Positions 1 to 13,177 of a DNA stretch of 64,000 nucleotides are shown piece after piece. Origin of the DNA: Liolophura sinensis (lineage: Eukaryota; Mollusca; Polyplacophora; Chitonida; Chitonidae); contig NC_088295.1 of the NCBI RefSeq assembly GCF_032854445.1, forward strand, positions 94,421,805 to 94,485,804, written 5' to 3'. The position numbers and the translations under genes were made by a program. Every line of letters starts with the position of its first letter. Position 1 is the stretch's first letter. The notes below the pieces were generated by a model. The model was not told the origin of the DNA. It saw nothing but the letters and a program-made list of their open reading frames with translations, and did no database searches.

Positions 1-639
1 GGTAACCATTGTGAACGGCCACTACAGGCAGAAACCAAGAGTTTCTTGGCAGGAAGACAGCCAGGACCCAATTGCCGGTCATCATTGTGAACGGCCAATA
101 CAGACAGAAATCAAGAGTTTGTTGGCAGGAAGACAACCAGGACCCAATTGCCGGTAATCATTGTGAACGGCCACTACACACAGAAACCAAGAGTTTGTTA
201 GCAGAAAGACAGCCAGGACCCAATTGCCGGTCATCATTGTGAACGGCCACTACAGACAGAAACCAAGAGTTTGTTGGCAGGAAGACAGCTAGGACCCAAT
301 TGCCGGTCATCATTGTGAACGGCCAATACAGACAGAAACCAAGAGTTTGTTGGCAGAAAGACAGCCAGGACCCAATTGCCGGTAATCATTGTGAACGGCC
401 ACTACAGACAGAAACCAAGAGTTTGTTAGCAGAAAGAAAGCCAGGACCCAATTGCCGGTAATCATTGTGAACGGCCACTACACACAGAAACCAAGAGTTT
501 GTTGGCAGGAAGACAGCCAGGACCCAATTGCCGGTAATCATTGTGAACGGCCACTACACACAGAAACCAAGAGTTTGTTGGCAGAAAGACAGCCAGGACC
601 CAATTGCCGGTAATCATTGTGAACGGCCACTACACACAG

Positions 640-1900
640 AAACCAAGAGTTTGTTAGCAGAAAGACAGCCAGGACCCAATTGCTGGTAATCATTGTGAAC
701 GGCCAATACAGACAGATACCAAGAGTTTGTTGGCAGAAAAACAGCCAGGACCCAATTGCCGGTAATCATTGTGAACGGCCACTACAGACAGAAACCAAGA
801 GTTTGTTGGCAGAAAGACAGCCAGGACCCAATTGCCGGTAATCATTGTGAACGGCCACTAAAGACAGAAACCAAGAGTTTGTTGGTAGGAGGACAGCCAG
901 GAACCAATTGCCGGTAATCATTGTGAACGATCAATACACACAGAAACCAAGAGTTTGTCAGCAGAAAGACAGCCAGGACCCAATTGCCGGTAATCATTGT
1001 GAACGGCCAATACACACAGAAACCAAGAGTTTGTTGGCAGAAAGACAGCCAGGACCCAATTGCCGGTCATCATTGTGAACGGCCAATACAGACAGAAACC
1101 AAGAGTTTGTTGGCAGAAAGACAGCCAGGACCCAATTGCCGGTAATCATTGTGAACGGCCACTACAGACAGAAACCAAGAGTTTGTTAGCAGAAAGAAAG
1201 CCAGGACCCAATTGCCGGTAATCATTGTGAACGGCCACTACAGACAGAAACCAAGAGTTTGTTGGCAGAAAGACAGCCAGGACCCAATTGCCGGTCATCA
1301 TTGTGAACGGCCACTACACACAGAAACCAAGAGTTTGTTGGCAGAAAGACAGCCAGGACCCAATTGCCGGTAATCATTGTGAACGGCCACTACACACAGA
1401 AACCAAGACTTTGTTAGCAGAAAGACAGCCAGGACCCAATTGCTGGTAATCATTGTGAACGGCCAATACAGACAGATACCAAGAGTTTGTTGGCAGAAAA
1501 ACAGCCAGGACCCAATTGCCGGTAATCATTGTGAACGGCCACTACAGACAGAAACCAAGAGTTTGTTGGCAGAAAGACAGCCAGGACCCAATTGCCGGTA
1601 ATCATTGTGAACGGCCACTAAAGACAGAAACCAAGAGTTTGTTGGTAGGAGGACAGCCAGGAACCAATTGCCGGTAATCATTGTGAACGATCAATACACA
1701 CAGAAACCAAGAGTTTGTCAGCAGAAAGACATCCAGGACCCAATTGCCGGTAATCATTGTGAACGGCCAATACACACAGAAACCAAGAGTTTGTTGGCAG
1801 AAAGACAGCCAGGACCCAATTGCCGGTCATCATTGTGAACGGCCAATACAGACAGAAACCAAGAGTTTGTTGGCAGAAAGACAGCCAGGACCCAATTGCC
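640..1900. repeat. 760-bp higher-order repeat (10-mer)
   Basis: Marker variants recur 760 bp apart: the monomer with GGCCAATACAGACAGATACC near 700 and 1460, and the one with GTTGGTAGGAGGACAGCCAG near 880 and 1640, the latter followed in both places by GTGAACGATCAATACACAC. This is a different higher-order period from the 2354-bp block to its right. Confidence 0.8.
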
Positions 1901-1997
1901 GGTAATCATTGTGAACGGCCACTACAGACAGAAACCAAGAGTTTGTTAGCAGAAAGACAGCCAGGACCCAATTGCCGGTCATCACTGTGAACGGCCA

Positions 1998-4900
1998 CTA
2001 CACACAGAAACCAAGAGTTTGTTGGCAGGAAGACAGCCAGGACCCAATTGCCGGTAACCATTGTGAACGGCCACTACAGGCAGAAACCAAGAGTTTGTTA
2101 GCAGAAAGACAGCCAGGACCCAATTGCTGGTCATCATTGTGAACGGCCACTACACAAAGAAACCAAGAGTTTGTTGGCAGGAAGACAGCCAGGACCCAAT
2201 TGCCGGTCATCATTGTGAACGGCCAATACAGACAGAAACCAAGAGTTTGTTGGCAGAAAGACAGCCAGGACCCAATTGCCGGTCATCATTGTGAACGGCC
2301 ACTACAGACAGAAACCAAGAGTTTGTTAGCAGAAAGACAGCCAGGACCCAATTGCCGGTCATCATTGTGAACGGCCACGACACACAGAAACCAAGAGTTT
2401 GTTGGCAGGAAGACAGCCAGGACCCAATTGCCGGTAATCATTGTGAACGGCCACTACACACAGAAACCAAGAGTTTGTTGGCAGAAAGACAGCCAGGACC
2501 CAATTGCCGGTAACCATTGTGAACGGCCACTACAGGCAGAAACCAAGAGTTTGTTAGCAGAAAGACAGCCAGGACCCAATTGCTGGTAATCATTGTGAAC
2601 GGCCACTACACAAAGAAACCAAGAGTTTGTTGGCAGGAAGAAAGCTAGGACCCAATTGCCGGTCATCATTGTGAACGGCCAATACACACAGAAACCAAGA
2701 GTTTGTTAGCAGAAAGACAGCCAGGACCCAATTGCCGGTAATCATTGTGAACGGCCACTACAGACAGAAACCAAGAGTTTGTTAGCAGAAAGACAGCCAG
2801 GACCCAATTGCCGGTAATCATTGTGAACGGCCACTACACACAGAAACCAAGAGTTTGTTGGCAGGAAGACAGCCAGGACCCAATTGCCGGTAATCATTGT
2901 GAACGGCCACTACACACAGAAACCAAGAGTTTGTTGGCAGAAAGACAGCCAGGACCCAATTGCCGGTAATCATTGTGAACGGCCACTACACACAGAAACC
3001 AAGAGTTTGTTAGCAGAAAGACAGCCAGGACCCAATTGCTGGTAATCATTGTGAACGGTCAATACAGACAGATACCAAGAGTTTGTTGGCAGAAAGACAG
3101 TCAGGACCCAATTGCCGGTAATCATCGTGAACGGTCACTACACACAGAAACCAAGAGTTTGTTGGCAGGAAGACAGCCAGGACCCAATTGCCGGTAACCA
3201 TTGTGAACGGCCACTACAGGCAGAAACCAAGAGTTTGTTAGCAGAAAGACAGCCAGGACCCAATTGCTGGTAATCATTGTGAACGGCCACTACACAAAGA
3301 AACCAAGAGTTTGTTGGCAGGAAGACAGCTAGGACCCAATTGCCGGTCATCATTGTGAACGGCCAATACAGACAGAAACCAAGAGTTTGTTGGCAGAAAG
3401 ACAGCCAGGACCCAATTGCCGGTAATCATTGTGAACGGCCAATACAGACAGAAACCAAGAGTTTGTTAGCAGAAAGACAGCCAGGACCCAATTGCCGGTC
3501 ATCATTGTGAACGGCCACTACACACAGAAACCAAGAGTTTGTTGGCAGGAAGACAGCCAGGACCCAATTGCCGGTAACCATTGTGAACGGCCACTACAGG
3601 CAGAAACCAAGAGTTTGTTAGCAGAAAGACAGCCAGGACCCAATTGCTGGTAATCATTGTGAACGGCCACTACACAAAGAAACCAAGAGTTTGTTGGCAG
3701 GGAGACAGCTAGGACCCAATTGCCGGTCATCATTGTGAACGGCCAATACAGACAGAAACCAAGAGTTTGTTGGCAGAAAGACAGCCAGGACCCAATTGCC
3801 GGTAATCATTGTGAACGGCCACTACAGACAGAAACCAAGAGTTTGTTAGCAGAAAGACAGCCAGGACGCAATTGCCGGTAATCATTGTGAACGGCCACTA
3901 CACACAGAAACCAAGAGTTTGTTGGCAGGAAGACAGCCAGGACCCAATTGCGGGTAATCATTGTGAACGGCCACTACAGACAGAAACCAAGAGTGTTGGC
4001 AGAAAGACAGCCAGGACCCAATTGCCGGTAATCATTGTGAACGGCCACTACAGACAGAAACCAAGAGTTTGTTGGCAGAAAGACAGCCAGGACCCAATTG
4101 CCGGTAATCATTGTGAACGGCCACTACAGACAGAAACCAAGAGTTTGTTGGTAGGAGGACAGCCAGGACCCAATTGCCGGTAATCAATGTGAACGGCCAC
4201 TACACACAGAAACCAAGAGTTTGTTAGCAGAAAGACAGCCAGGACCCAATTGCCGGTAATCATTGTGAACGGTCAATACAGACAGATACCAAGAGTTTGT
4301 TGGCAGAAAGACAGTCAGGACCCAATTGCCGGTAATCATCGTGAACGGTCACTACACACAGAAACCAAGAGTTTGTTGGCAGGAAGACAGCCAGGACCCA
4401 ATTGCCGGTAACCATTGTGAACGGCCACTACAGGCAGAAACCAAGAGTTTGTTAGCAGAAAGACAGCCAGGACCCAATTGCTGGTAATCATTGTGAACGG
4501 CCACTACACAAAGAAACCAAGAGTTTGTTGGCAGGAAGACAGCCAGGACCCAATTGCCGGTCATCATTGTGAACGGCCAATACAGACAGAAACCAAGAGT
4601 TTGTTGGCAGAAAGACAGCCAGGACCCAATTGCCGGTCATCATTGTGAACGGCCACTACAGACAGAAACCAAGAGTTTGTTAGCAGAAAGACAGCCAGGA
4701 CCCAATTGCCGGTCATCATTGTGAACGGCCACTACACACAGAAACCAAGAGTTTGTTGGCAGGAAGACAGCCAGGACCCAATTGCCGGTAATCATTGTGA
4801 ACGGCCACTACACACAGAAACCAAGAGTTTGTTGGCAGAAAGACAGCCAGGACCCAATTGCCGGTAACCATTGTGAACGGCCACTACAGGCAGAAACCAA

Positions 4901-6705
4901 GAGTTTGTTAGCAGAAAGACAGCCAGGACCCAATTGCTGGTAATCATTGTGAACGGCCACTACACAAAGAAACCAAGAGTTTGTTGGCAGGAAGACAGCT
5001 AGGACCCAATTGCCGGTCATCATTGTGAACGGCCAATACACACAGAAACCAAGAGTTTGTTAGCAGAAAGACAGCCAGGACCCAATTGCCGGTAATCATT
5101 GTGAACGGCCACTACAGACAGAAACCAAGAGTTTGTTAGCAGAAAGACAGCCAGGACCCAATTGCCGGTAATCATTGTGAACGGCCACTACACACAGAAA
5201 CCAAGAGTTTGTTGGCAGGAAGACAGCCAGGACCCAATTGCCGGTAATCATTGTGAACGGCCACTACACACAGAAACCAAGAGTTTGTTGGCAGAAAGAC
5301 AGCCAGGACCCAATTGCCGGTAATCATTGTGAACGGCCACTACACACAGAAACCAAGAGTTTGTTAGCAGAAAGACAGCCAGGACCCAATTGCTGGTAAT
5401 CATTGTGAACGGTCAATACAGACAGATACCAAGAGTTTGTTGGCAGAAAGACAGTCAGGACCCAATTGCCGGTAATCATCGTGAACGGTCACTACACACA
5501 GAAACCAAGAGTTTGTTGGCAGGAAGACAGCCAGGACCCAATTGCCGGTAACCATTGTGAACGGCCACTACAGGCAGAAACCAAGAGTTTGTTAGCAGAA
5601 AGACAGCCAGGACCCAATTGCTGGTAATCATTGTGAACGGCCACTACACAAAGAAACCAAGAGTTTGTTGGCAGGAAGACAGCTAGGACCCAATTGCCGG
5701 TCATCATTGTGAACGGCCAATACAGACAGAAACCAAGAGTTTGTTGGCAGAAAGACAGCCAGGACCCAATTGCCGGTAATCATTGTGAACGGCCAATACA
5801 GACAGAAACCAAGAGTTTGTTAGCAGAAAGACAGCCAGGACCCAATTGCCGGTCATCATTGTGAACGGCCACTACACACAGAAACCAAGAGTTTGTTGGC
5901 AGGAAGACAGCCAGGACCCAATTGCCGGTAACCATTGTGAACGGCCACTACAGGCAGAAACCAAGAGTTTGTTAGCAGAAAGACAGCCAGGACCCAATTG
6001 CTGGTAATCATTGTGAACGGCCACTACACAAAGAAACCAAGAGTTTGTTGGCAGGAAGACAGCTAGGACCCAATTCCCGGTCATCATTGTGAACGGCCAA
6101 TACAGACAGAAACCAAGAGTTTGTTGGCAGAAAGACAGCCAGGACCCAATTGGCGGTAATCATTGTGAACGGCCACTACAGACAGAAACCAAGAGTTTGT
6201 TAGCAGAAAGACAGCCAGGACGCAATTGCCGGTAATCATTGTGAACGGCCACTACACACAGAAACCAAGAGTTTGTTGGCAGGAAGACAGCCAGGACCCA
6301 ATTGCCGGTAATCATTGTGAACGGCCACTACAGACAGAAACCAAGAGTGTTGGCAGAAAGACAGCCAGGACCCAATTGCCGGTAATCATTGTGAACGGCC
6401 ACTACAGACAGAAACCAAGAGTTTGTTGGCAGAAAGACAGCCAGGACCCAATTGCCGGTAATCATTGTGAACGGCCACTACACACAGAAACCAAGAGTTT
6501 GTTGGTAGGAGGACAGCCAGGACCCAATTGCCGGTAATCAATGTGAACGGCCACTACACACAGAAACCAAGAGTTTGTTAGCAGAAAGACAGCCAGGACC
6601 CAATTGCTGGTAATCATTGTGAACGGTCAATACAGACAGATACCAAGAGTTTGTTGGCAGAAAGACAGTCAGGACCCAATTGCCGGTAATCATCGTGAAC
6701 GGTCA
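1998..6705. repeat. 2354-bp higher-order repeat, two full tandem copies
   Basis: Distinctive variant monomers recur exactly 2354 bp apart: 1998/4352/6706, 2454/4808, 3138/5492, 3518/5872 and 3872/6226. A 2-bp deletion (GAGTGTTGGC instead of GAGTTTGTTGGC) marks one monomer in each block, near 3991 and 6345. Thus 2354 equals 31 units of 76 minus 2. A third copy starts at 6706 and decays. Within each block 1140-bp (15-mer) and 380-bp (5-mer) sub-periods are also visible. Confidence 0.9.
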
Positions 6706-8955
6706 CTACACACGGAAACCAAGAGTTTGTTGGCAGGAAGACAGCCAGGACCCAATTGCCGGTAACCATTGTGAACGGCCACTACAGGCAGAAACCATGA
6801 GTTTGTTAGCAGAAAGACAGCCAGGACCCAATTGCTGGTAATCATTGTGAACGGCCACTACACAAAGAAACCAAGAGTTTGTTGGCAGGAAGACAGCTAG
6901 GACCCAATTGCCGGTCATCATTGTGAACGGCCACTACACACAGAAACCAAGAGTTTGTTGGCAGAAAGACAGCCAGGACCCAATTGCCGGTAATCATTGT
7001 AAACGGCCAATACAGGCAGAAATCAAGAGTTTGTTAGCAGGCAGACAGCCAGGACCCAATTGCCGGTAATCATTGTAAACGGCCAATACAGACAGAAACC
7101 AAGAGTGTGTTAGCAGAAAGACAGCCAGGACCCAATTGCCGGTAATCATTGTGAACGGCCACTACAAACAGATACCAAGAGTTTGTTGGCAGAAAGACAG
7201 CCAGGACCCAATTGCCGGTAATCATTGTGAACGGCCACTACAGACAGAAACCAAGAGTTTGTTGACAGAAAGACAGCCAGGACCCAATTGCCGGTAATTA
7301 TTGTGAACGGCCAATACAGGCAGAAACCAAGAGTTTGTTGGTAGGAGGACAGCCAGAAACCCAATTGCCGGTAATCATTGTGAACGGCCAATACAGACAG
7401 AAACCAAGAGTTTGTTAGCAGAAAGACAGCCAGAAACCCAATTGCCGGTAATCATTGTAAACGGCCACTACACACAGAAACCAAGAGTTTGTTGGCAGAA
7501 AGACAGCCAGGACCCAATTACCGGTAATCATCGTGAACGGCCACTACAGGCAGAAACCAAGAGTTTGTTGGCAGGAAGACCGTCAGGACCCAATTGCCAG
7601 TAATCATTGTGAACGGCCAATACAGACAGAAACCAAGAGTTTGTTGGCAGGAAGACAGCCAGGACCCAATTGCCGGTCATCATTGTGAACGGTCACTACA
7701 GGCAGAAACCAAGAGTTTGTTAATAAGAAGACAACCAGGACCCAATTGCCGGCAATCATTGTGAACGGTCACTAAAGGCAGAAACCAAGAATTTGTTAAT
7801 AAGAAGACAACCAGGACCCAATTGCCGGTAATCATTTTGAACGGCCAATACAGACAGAAACCAAGAGTTTGTTAATAAGAAGACAACCAGGACCCAATTG
7901 CCGGTAATCATTGTAAACGGCCAATACAGACAGAAACCAAGAGTTTGTTGGCAGGAAGACCGTCAGGACCCAACTGCCGGTAATCATTGTAAACGGCCAG
8001 TACAGGCAGAAACCAAGGGTTTGTTGGCAGAAAGACAGCCAGGACCCAGTTGCCGGTAATCATTGTGAACGGCCACTACATACAGAAACCAAGAGTTTGT
8101 TGGCAGGAAGACCGTCAGGACCCAATTGCCGGTAATCATTGTAAACGGCCAATACAGACAGAAACCAAGAGTTTGTTAGCAGAAAGACAGCCAGGACCCA
8201 ACTGCCGGTTATCATCGTGAACGGCCACTACAGACAGAAACCAAGAGTTTGTTAGCAGAAAGACAGCCAGGACCTAATTGCCGGTAATCATTGTGAACGG
8301 CCACTACAGACAGAAACCAAGAGTTTGTTGGCAGGAAGACCGTCAGGACCCAATTGCTGGTAATCATTGTGAACGGCCACTACACACAGAAACCAAGAGT
8401 TTGTTAATAAGAAGACAACCAGGACCCAATTGCCGGTAATCATTGTGAACGGCCACTACAGACAGAAACCAAGAGTTTGTTGGCAGGAAGACAGCCAGGA
8501 TCCAATTACCGGTAATCATTGTGAATGGCCAATACAGGCAGAAACCAAGAGTTTGTTAATAAGAAGACAACCAGGACCAGTTGCCGGTAATCATCGTGAA
8601 CGGTCACTACAGGCAGAAACCAAGAGTTTGTTGGCAGGAAGACAACCAGGATCCAATTACTGGTAATCACTGTGAATGGTCACTACAGACAGAAACCACA
8701 AGTTTGTTAATAAGAAGACAACCAGGACCCAATTGCCGATAATCATCGTGAACGGCCACTACAAGTAGAAGCCACGACTTTGTTAACAGGAAGACAACCA
8801 GGACCCAGTTGCCGATAATTATCGTGAACGGCCACTACAAGTAGAAGCCACGACTTTGTTAACAGGAAGACAACCAGGACCCAGTTGCCGATAATCATCG
8901 TGAACAGCCACTACAGACAGAAACCAAGAGTTTGATGGCAGGAATACAACCCAGA

Positions 8956-10914
8956 CCCATTCGCCGTGAACGACAGCTACTTGCAAAATAAGGAGTTCAT
9001 ATGTGTGGTTGAGCCTAAACTATACCAGTAAGACCTAGGTCCGATTTCATGAAAGTTTCTGGTGTTATTGCTTAAGCAAAAATATTTTGCTGAGTAACTC
9101 AACTTCCATGTATATAGTTTGATTTAAGGTTTCTGGATGGGGAAAATAGGACTGCCCGGGACAAATGAACAAACAAAAAAAGACTTGAAATGCATATTGA
9201 TGGAAGACAAGTGGTTACACTGCCCAAACGGATGCTCCTGCTCTGTCGACTTCTTGTTGTCAGCAAAGCCATACTTATGTATTTATTTAGTTGATTGGTG
9301 TTTTACACCATACTCAAGAATATTTCACTAATACGACCGCCGCCGGCATTTTAGTGGGTGGAAACCCACGATTATCCGCAGGTTGCTGGTAGATCTTCCC
9401 ACGTATGACTGGAGAGGCATACAAACATTGAGACGGGAGGGTATCTTGTGTTTCCTAGCTATTGTTAGGAGACCATGACCCACTGTAAGGGGAAGTGATT
9501 ATGCACTGACACAACACATAATGTGTAAGCCGCTAGTCGACGACGTCGCGTGTTCGAATCCAGCTATTGGCGGTTCATGGTATTACCATTTGTGGTTACC
9601 GTTCCTGTGTCTATATATTTATATGGAAATCACTGTCGTATACTTAGCCAGGTGAGGCATTAAGCTAATTAGACGCAGCTAATTAGACGAATATCCAACA
9701 ATTGCAGTTGCGGATGAGAAAGCTGACTGGAGGGCAGCATGGAGCATGGGTTTACCAAGAGTTTAAAGAGTCACTCACTCGCCATGCAGTCCCTATCACT
9801 GGTACAAAGACAGAAAGCCACGGCCAACGGATCTAGACATTCGTGGGGAAAGTATCGATACAAAACACAACCAACCTGATTTACGCCAAACTTAATATCG
9901 CACTTTGCTATAGTCCTTCGCTAAACTGGTGGGAGGTCCAAACATTCCAGAATGCATGGCGTCTATGGATTTTACTTCATGATATTCGTTAAATTATATA
10001 CATTATCGAAGAGAATAAGTTTCAATTTAACAGGTGAAAAGGCTTTTCATCCGGCACTTGTAAACTTGGTCATACTCACACTCTTCCGGCAAACTTTAGG
10101 TCATGTTTCCTGAAATTCTCTCTAATAATTCGAATATTATGTAGAATTCTCAAACGTTGAACCTTCTCTGCGAAGATACCATTCACCGTTTTTGGAACAG
10201 AATAAGTCCATACTTGTTTGTGGAAATATGAATAAAAAATGATGTTTACCACTGGCGACTCATACCATTAGCTTTCGAACTAGATGGAATTTTATGAGTG
10301 TGGTGAACAGTTATAGTTCGTTAGAGGTGTATTCCACTGTGTGTTAACTGATATATCACTAATCTAGACCAAATATACTGAATATCTTCTTGACTGTTTC
10401 AACAACAAAGATGTCTAGATGCCAAGTTTTTGGATCATTGACAAAATAATCAACATTCTATGTCCTACAGGAGTTAATTAAGCCTTACAATTTTAGTGAG
10501 CACATTCAGTCGTATATATTTTGTACCAACTACAAGGAAAAATGGAGACTTATCCCATTTAATATAAGGAGATTAGCTTGTTCGTGGCAAAATGGGGAAG
10601 ATAACAAATGGGACATGGTTGTGGAATTGGTTCTCTGATCATGCAGAAACCTCGTGTTTGTTAAGCGAAGGTGATCAAAAATTAAGAGCGCGAGATCGAC
10701 ATGGTTAAATATAGATGTCTATAGGTCTGTTTGTTAATGTATGAGTATATGTGGCCGTTTGGCAGCAGTTCAGGAAAAACTGCATTCAAGCGTTTTTCAC
10801 CTTTAATTATTAACGCTGCATTAGGCGCGTGTATAGGATGGTTGAATTAGGGGTGATTATCGTCGTGTTAAATTTCGCAATTCACAATCCATTCAGCACT
10901 GTCCACGCCCACCT
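8956..10914. other. Intergenic DNA, no gene recognised
   Basis: Mostly AT-rich unique sequence between two arrays. It contains a SINE fragment (9280-9425) and a short tRNA-like B-box motif near 9550 (GTTCGAATCC). Small ORFs such as 9137-9331 have no splice context or recognisable motif. Confidence 0.6.
9280..9425 (-). mobile_element. SINE family A fragment
   Basis: Carries the diagnostic tail of the family read on the minus strand: TATTTATTT, then TTGATTGGTGTTTTACACC, CTCAAGAATATTTCACT and the GGTTGCTGGTAGATCTTCCC segment. Diverged, with no clear tRNA head attached. Confidence 0.75.
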
Positions 10915-12065
10915 GACCGTCACATGGGTGGTCGTATCTCTTTGCATTTATCAAACTGTCCGTCACATGGGTTGTCGTATCTCAGTCCATTTATCAAACT
11001 GTCCGTCACATGGGTTGTCGTATCTCATTACATTTATCAGAATGTCCATCACATGGGTTGTCGTATCTCAGTCCATTTATCAAACTGTCCGTTACATGGA
11101 TTGTCGTATCTCATTCCATTTATCAAACTGTCCGTCACATGGGTGGTCGTATCTCAGTCCATTTATCAAACTGCCTGTTACATGGGTTGTCGTATCTCAG
11201 TCCATTTATCAAACTGTCCGTCACATTGGTTGTCGTATCTCAGTCCTTTTATCAAACTGTCCATCACATGGGTTGTCGTATCTCTGTCCATTTATCAAAC
11301 TGTCCGTTACATGGGTTGTCGTATCTCATTCCATTTATCAAAATGTCCGTTGCATAGGCTGTTGTATCTAATTTCCTTTATCAGACTGTCCGTTAGATGA
11401 GCTGTTTATATCTCATTGCCCTGAACAAACTGTCCGTTACATCTGCTGTTATATCTTATTCTCCTTTTCCGTTGTATCTCTTTCTCCTTATCAAACTTTC
11501 CGATACATGGGCTTTTGTGTCTGATTCCGTTGATCAAACTGTCCGTTACATGGGCTGTTCTATGTCATTTCACCAATCAACCTGTCCATTACATAGGCTG
11601 CTGTATCTCTTCCCTTATTAAACTGTTCATCACATGGGCTATTGTATCTCATTCTCCTAATCAAACTTTCCATTACATCGGCTGTTGTGTCCCACTCCAT
11701 TGATCAAACTGTCCGTTACATGGGCTGTTCTATCCCATTTCACCAATCAACCTGCCCATTACATCGTCTGTTGTGTCTCATTCCCCTTAATAAACTGTCC
11801 GTTACATAGGCTAGGTAGTTGTATCTCATTCCACTTATCAAACTCTGCGCTACATAGGCTCGTGTGTTTCATTCCCCTTAATAAACTGTCCGTTACATCG
11901 GTAGTTGTATCTCATTTCCCTTATCAAACTCTGCGCTAAATAGGCTGTTGTGTTTCATTCCCCTTAATAAACTGTCCGTTACATCGGTATTTGTATCTCA
12001 TTCCCTTTATCAAACTGTCCATTAAATGGACTGTTGTATCTCATTCCCCTGATCAAACTGTCCAT
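10915..12065. repeat. 43-bp minisatellite
   Basis: About 26 copies of a 43-bp unit with the cores TGTCCGTCACATGGGTTGTC and GTATCTCAGTCCATTTATCA; the first copies are regular (for example 10958 to 11001) and copies past 11350 are increasingly diverged. Because 43 leaves remainder 1 on division by 3, overlapping ORFs of 115-180 codons appear in all three plus frames; these are repeat artefacts. Confidence 0.95.
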
Positions 12066-12820
12066 AAGGTGACAGAGTCATTTATGGACACTTGGGTTTC
12101 TTTTTGTTTATACTCGTTAGTCATATAACTGCTGTCCCTGATCGCCCCCGGTACAGGTTAGCTATCACACACTTTGGATACGTCACGTTATGATGCTGTT
12201 TGTATGACATCACTCCTCGCCACCCCGTCTACAGCTGCCCTGAAAGGAGTGCTTTATATTATTTTACTGCCGAGTTCTAAGCGATATCTCGTAAGTAGAA
12301 AACATATTGTTTACATGATTCTGTCCAAACAATAATAAGCTTTAGTTAGTGTTCGTTAGCGTTTATATACAATCCTAATAAGCTGCATTTGTGGGTTATT
12401 TATAACAGTTAGTGTGACGTTTCGCTTGTACTAGGTAAAGATGGCTGCCACTGAATAACATAGCTACAGCTTGCGGAAAGTTCAAACCGGTGCCTAAGTT
12501 GCACAGGTGATCATCACATGTTCAATGTCCTTTACGTATTTCTGCATCATCACGTTATGTTATTCTGTAGACTTTTCTATTACCACTGTTGCGCATGTAG
12601 TTTTCAATGCAGCTATGTGACGATATGTTTCACTGAATTGTCCTACGATTACACCAGACTTAGATATATCTGTTAATTCAGTTGTCGTGATTCATATCAA
12701 AATTCCCCGATTAGGATTTCTTGTCTCTAGTACCATTTGATGGTCACTTTGCTTTACATAGTTACAGGAGAAGAAAACTTAAAAACATGACACTATAGGC
12801 TGAAGAGACCACACTTTTTT
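12066..12820. other. Intergenic unique sequence
   Basis: No repeat or gene recognised. An AAGATGGCTGCC motif near 12440 resembles a YY1 site but is followed only by a 5-codon ORF. Confidence 0.5.
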
Positions 12821-13177
12821 CTATCTGGTGGTGCCTGCTGCATCATTTTGCGATTTTTCCTCGCCATACTTGTAAAGCCTGAAAACGGCATAGCTGGCAT
12901 ACTTCGCTGAGTCCATCGCGTCCTCCATCTTCATCACTCTGTAATTTATGCTGGGGGTGTGTTGCCTCTCAGCCAATGAGAGTCGGTGAAACTGCCGGCT
13001 TGTTCGTATAAACTCGGTACCTACGTTCAACTTTCCGGTTTCCCGATCGTCAAGCGGGAAAAGAACTGTAGGCCTACTGTTCGCTACCTTCTGAGAAGAA
13101 GAGTTCCACCGGAAATGTACGAACTGCACTTCGGCGGTTTCCGACGGCAATTCTCCTCCTAACACTGAAGACTTCAT
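12821..13177 (-). CDS. Possible small protein of 118 residues, unrecognised
   Basis: A single uninterrupted minus-strand ORF from ATG at 13177 to TAG at 12821. Unlike the repeat ORFs around it, its composition is balanced (W, C-poor, many charged residues) and codon use is even. There is no signal peptide or transmembrane segment. Residues such as FPLDDRETGKLNVGTEF and KYASYAVFRLYKYGEE look like ordinary globular or fibrous protein, but I cannot place the family. A TATAAAG motif lies about 55 bp upstream on the same strand and a CCAAT pentamer lies within the ORF on the opposite strand. It could be a single-exon gene, one exon of a larger gene, or the 5' region of a plus-strand transcript whose ATG at 13197 has a good Kozak context (AAAATGG). 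The surrounding DNA is minisatellite on both sides. Confidence 0.35.
   Translation of the reverse strand: MKSSVLGGELPSETAEVQFVHFRWNSSSQKVANSRPTVLFPLDDRETGKLNVGTEFIRTSRQFHRLSLAERQHTPSINYRVMKMEDAMDSAKYASYAVFRLYKYGEEKSQNDAAGTTR

Larger units (their letters stand above)
1..8955. repeat. 76-bp satellite array with higher-order structure
   Basis: About 118 tandem copies of a 76-bp unit, recognisable by the cores ATTGTGAACGGCC, AGAAACCAAGAGTTTGTT and AGGACCCAATTGCCGG. Copies are nearly uniform from 1 to about 7000 and become more diverged towards the right edge, where variants such as GTTAATAAGAAGACAACC and GTAGAAGCCACGACTTTG appear; this is the usual pattern for an array edge. The array runs off the left end. 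Short ORFs occur on both strands because 76 leaves remainder 1 on division by 3 and the unit has few stops; they are not genes. No CENP-B-box-like motif was seen. Two nested higher-order periods are listed separately. Confidence 0.97.

Noticed and set aside
1-8955. CRISPR-like array
   Set aside because: Units are contiguous without unique spacers, and the DNA is eukaryotic; it is a satellite.
9480-9600. tRNA gene suggested by GTTCGAATCCAGC
   Set aside because: Only a B-box-like motif; no matching acceptor stem or A box at the right distance. Probably a SINE relic.
12430-12460. YY1-like AAGATGGCTGCC as a promoter with start codon
   Set aside because: The ATG opens only five codons and no exon follows; a chance match is likely.
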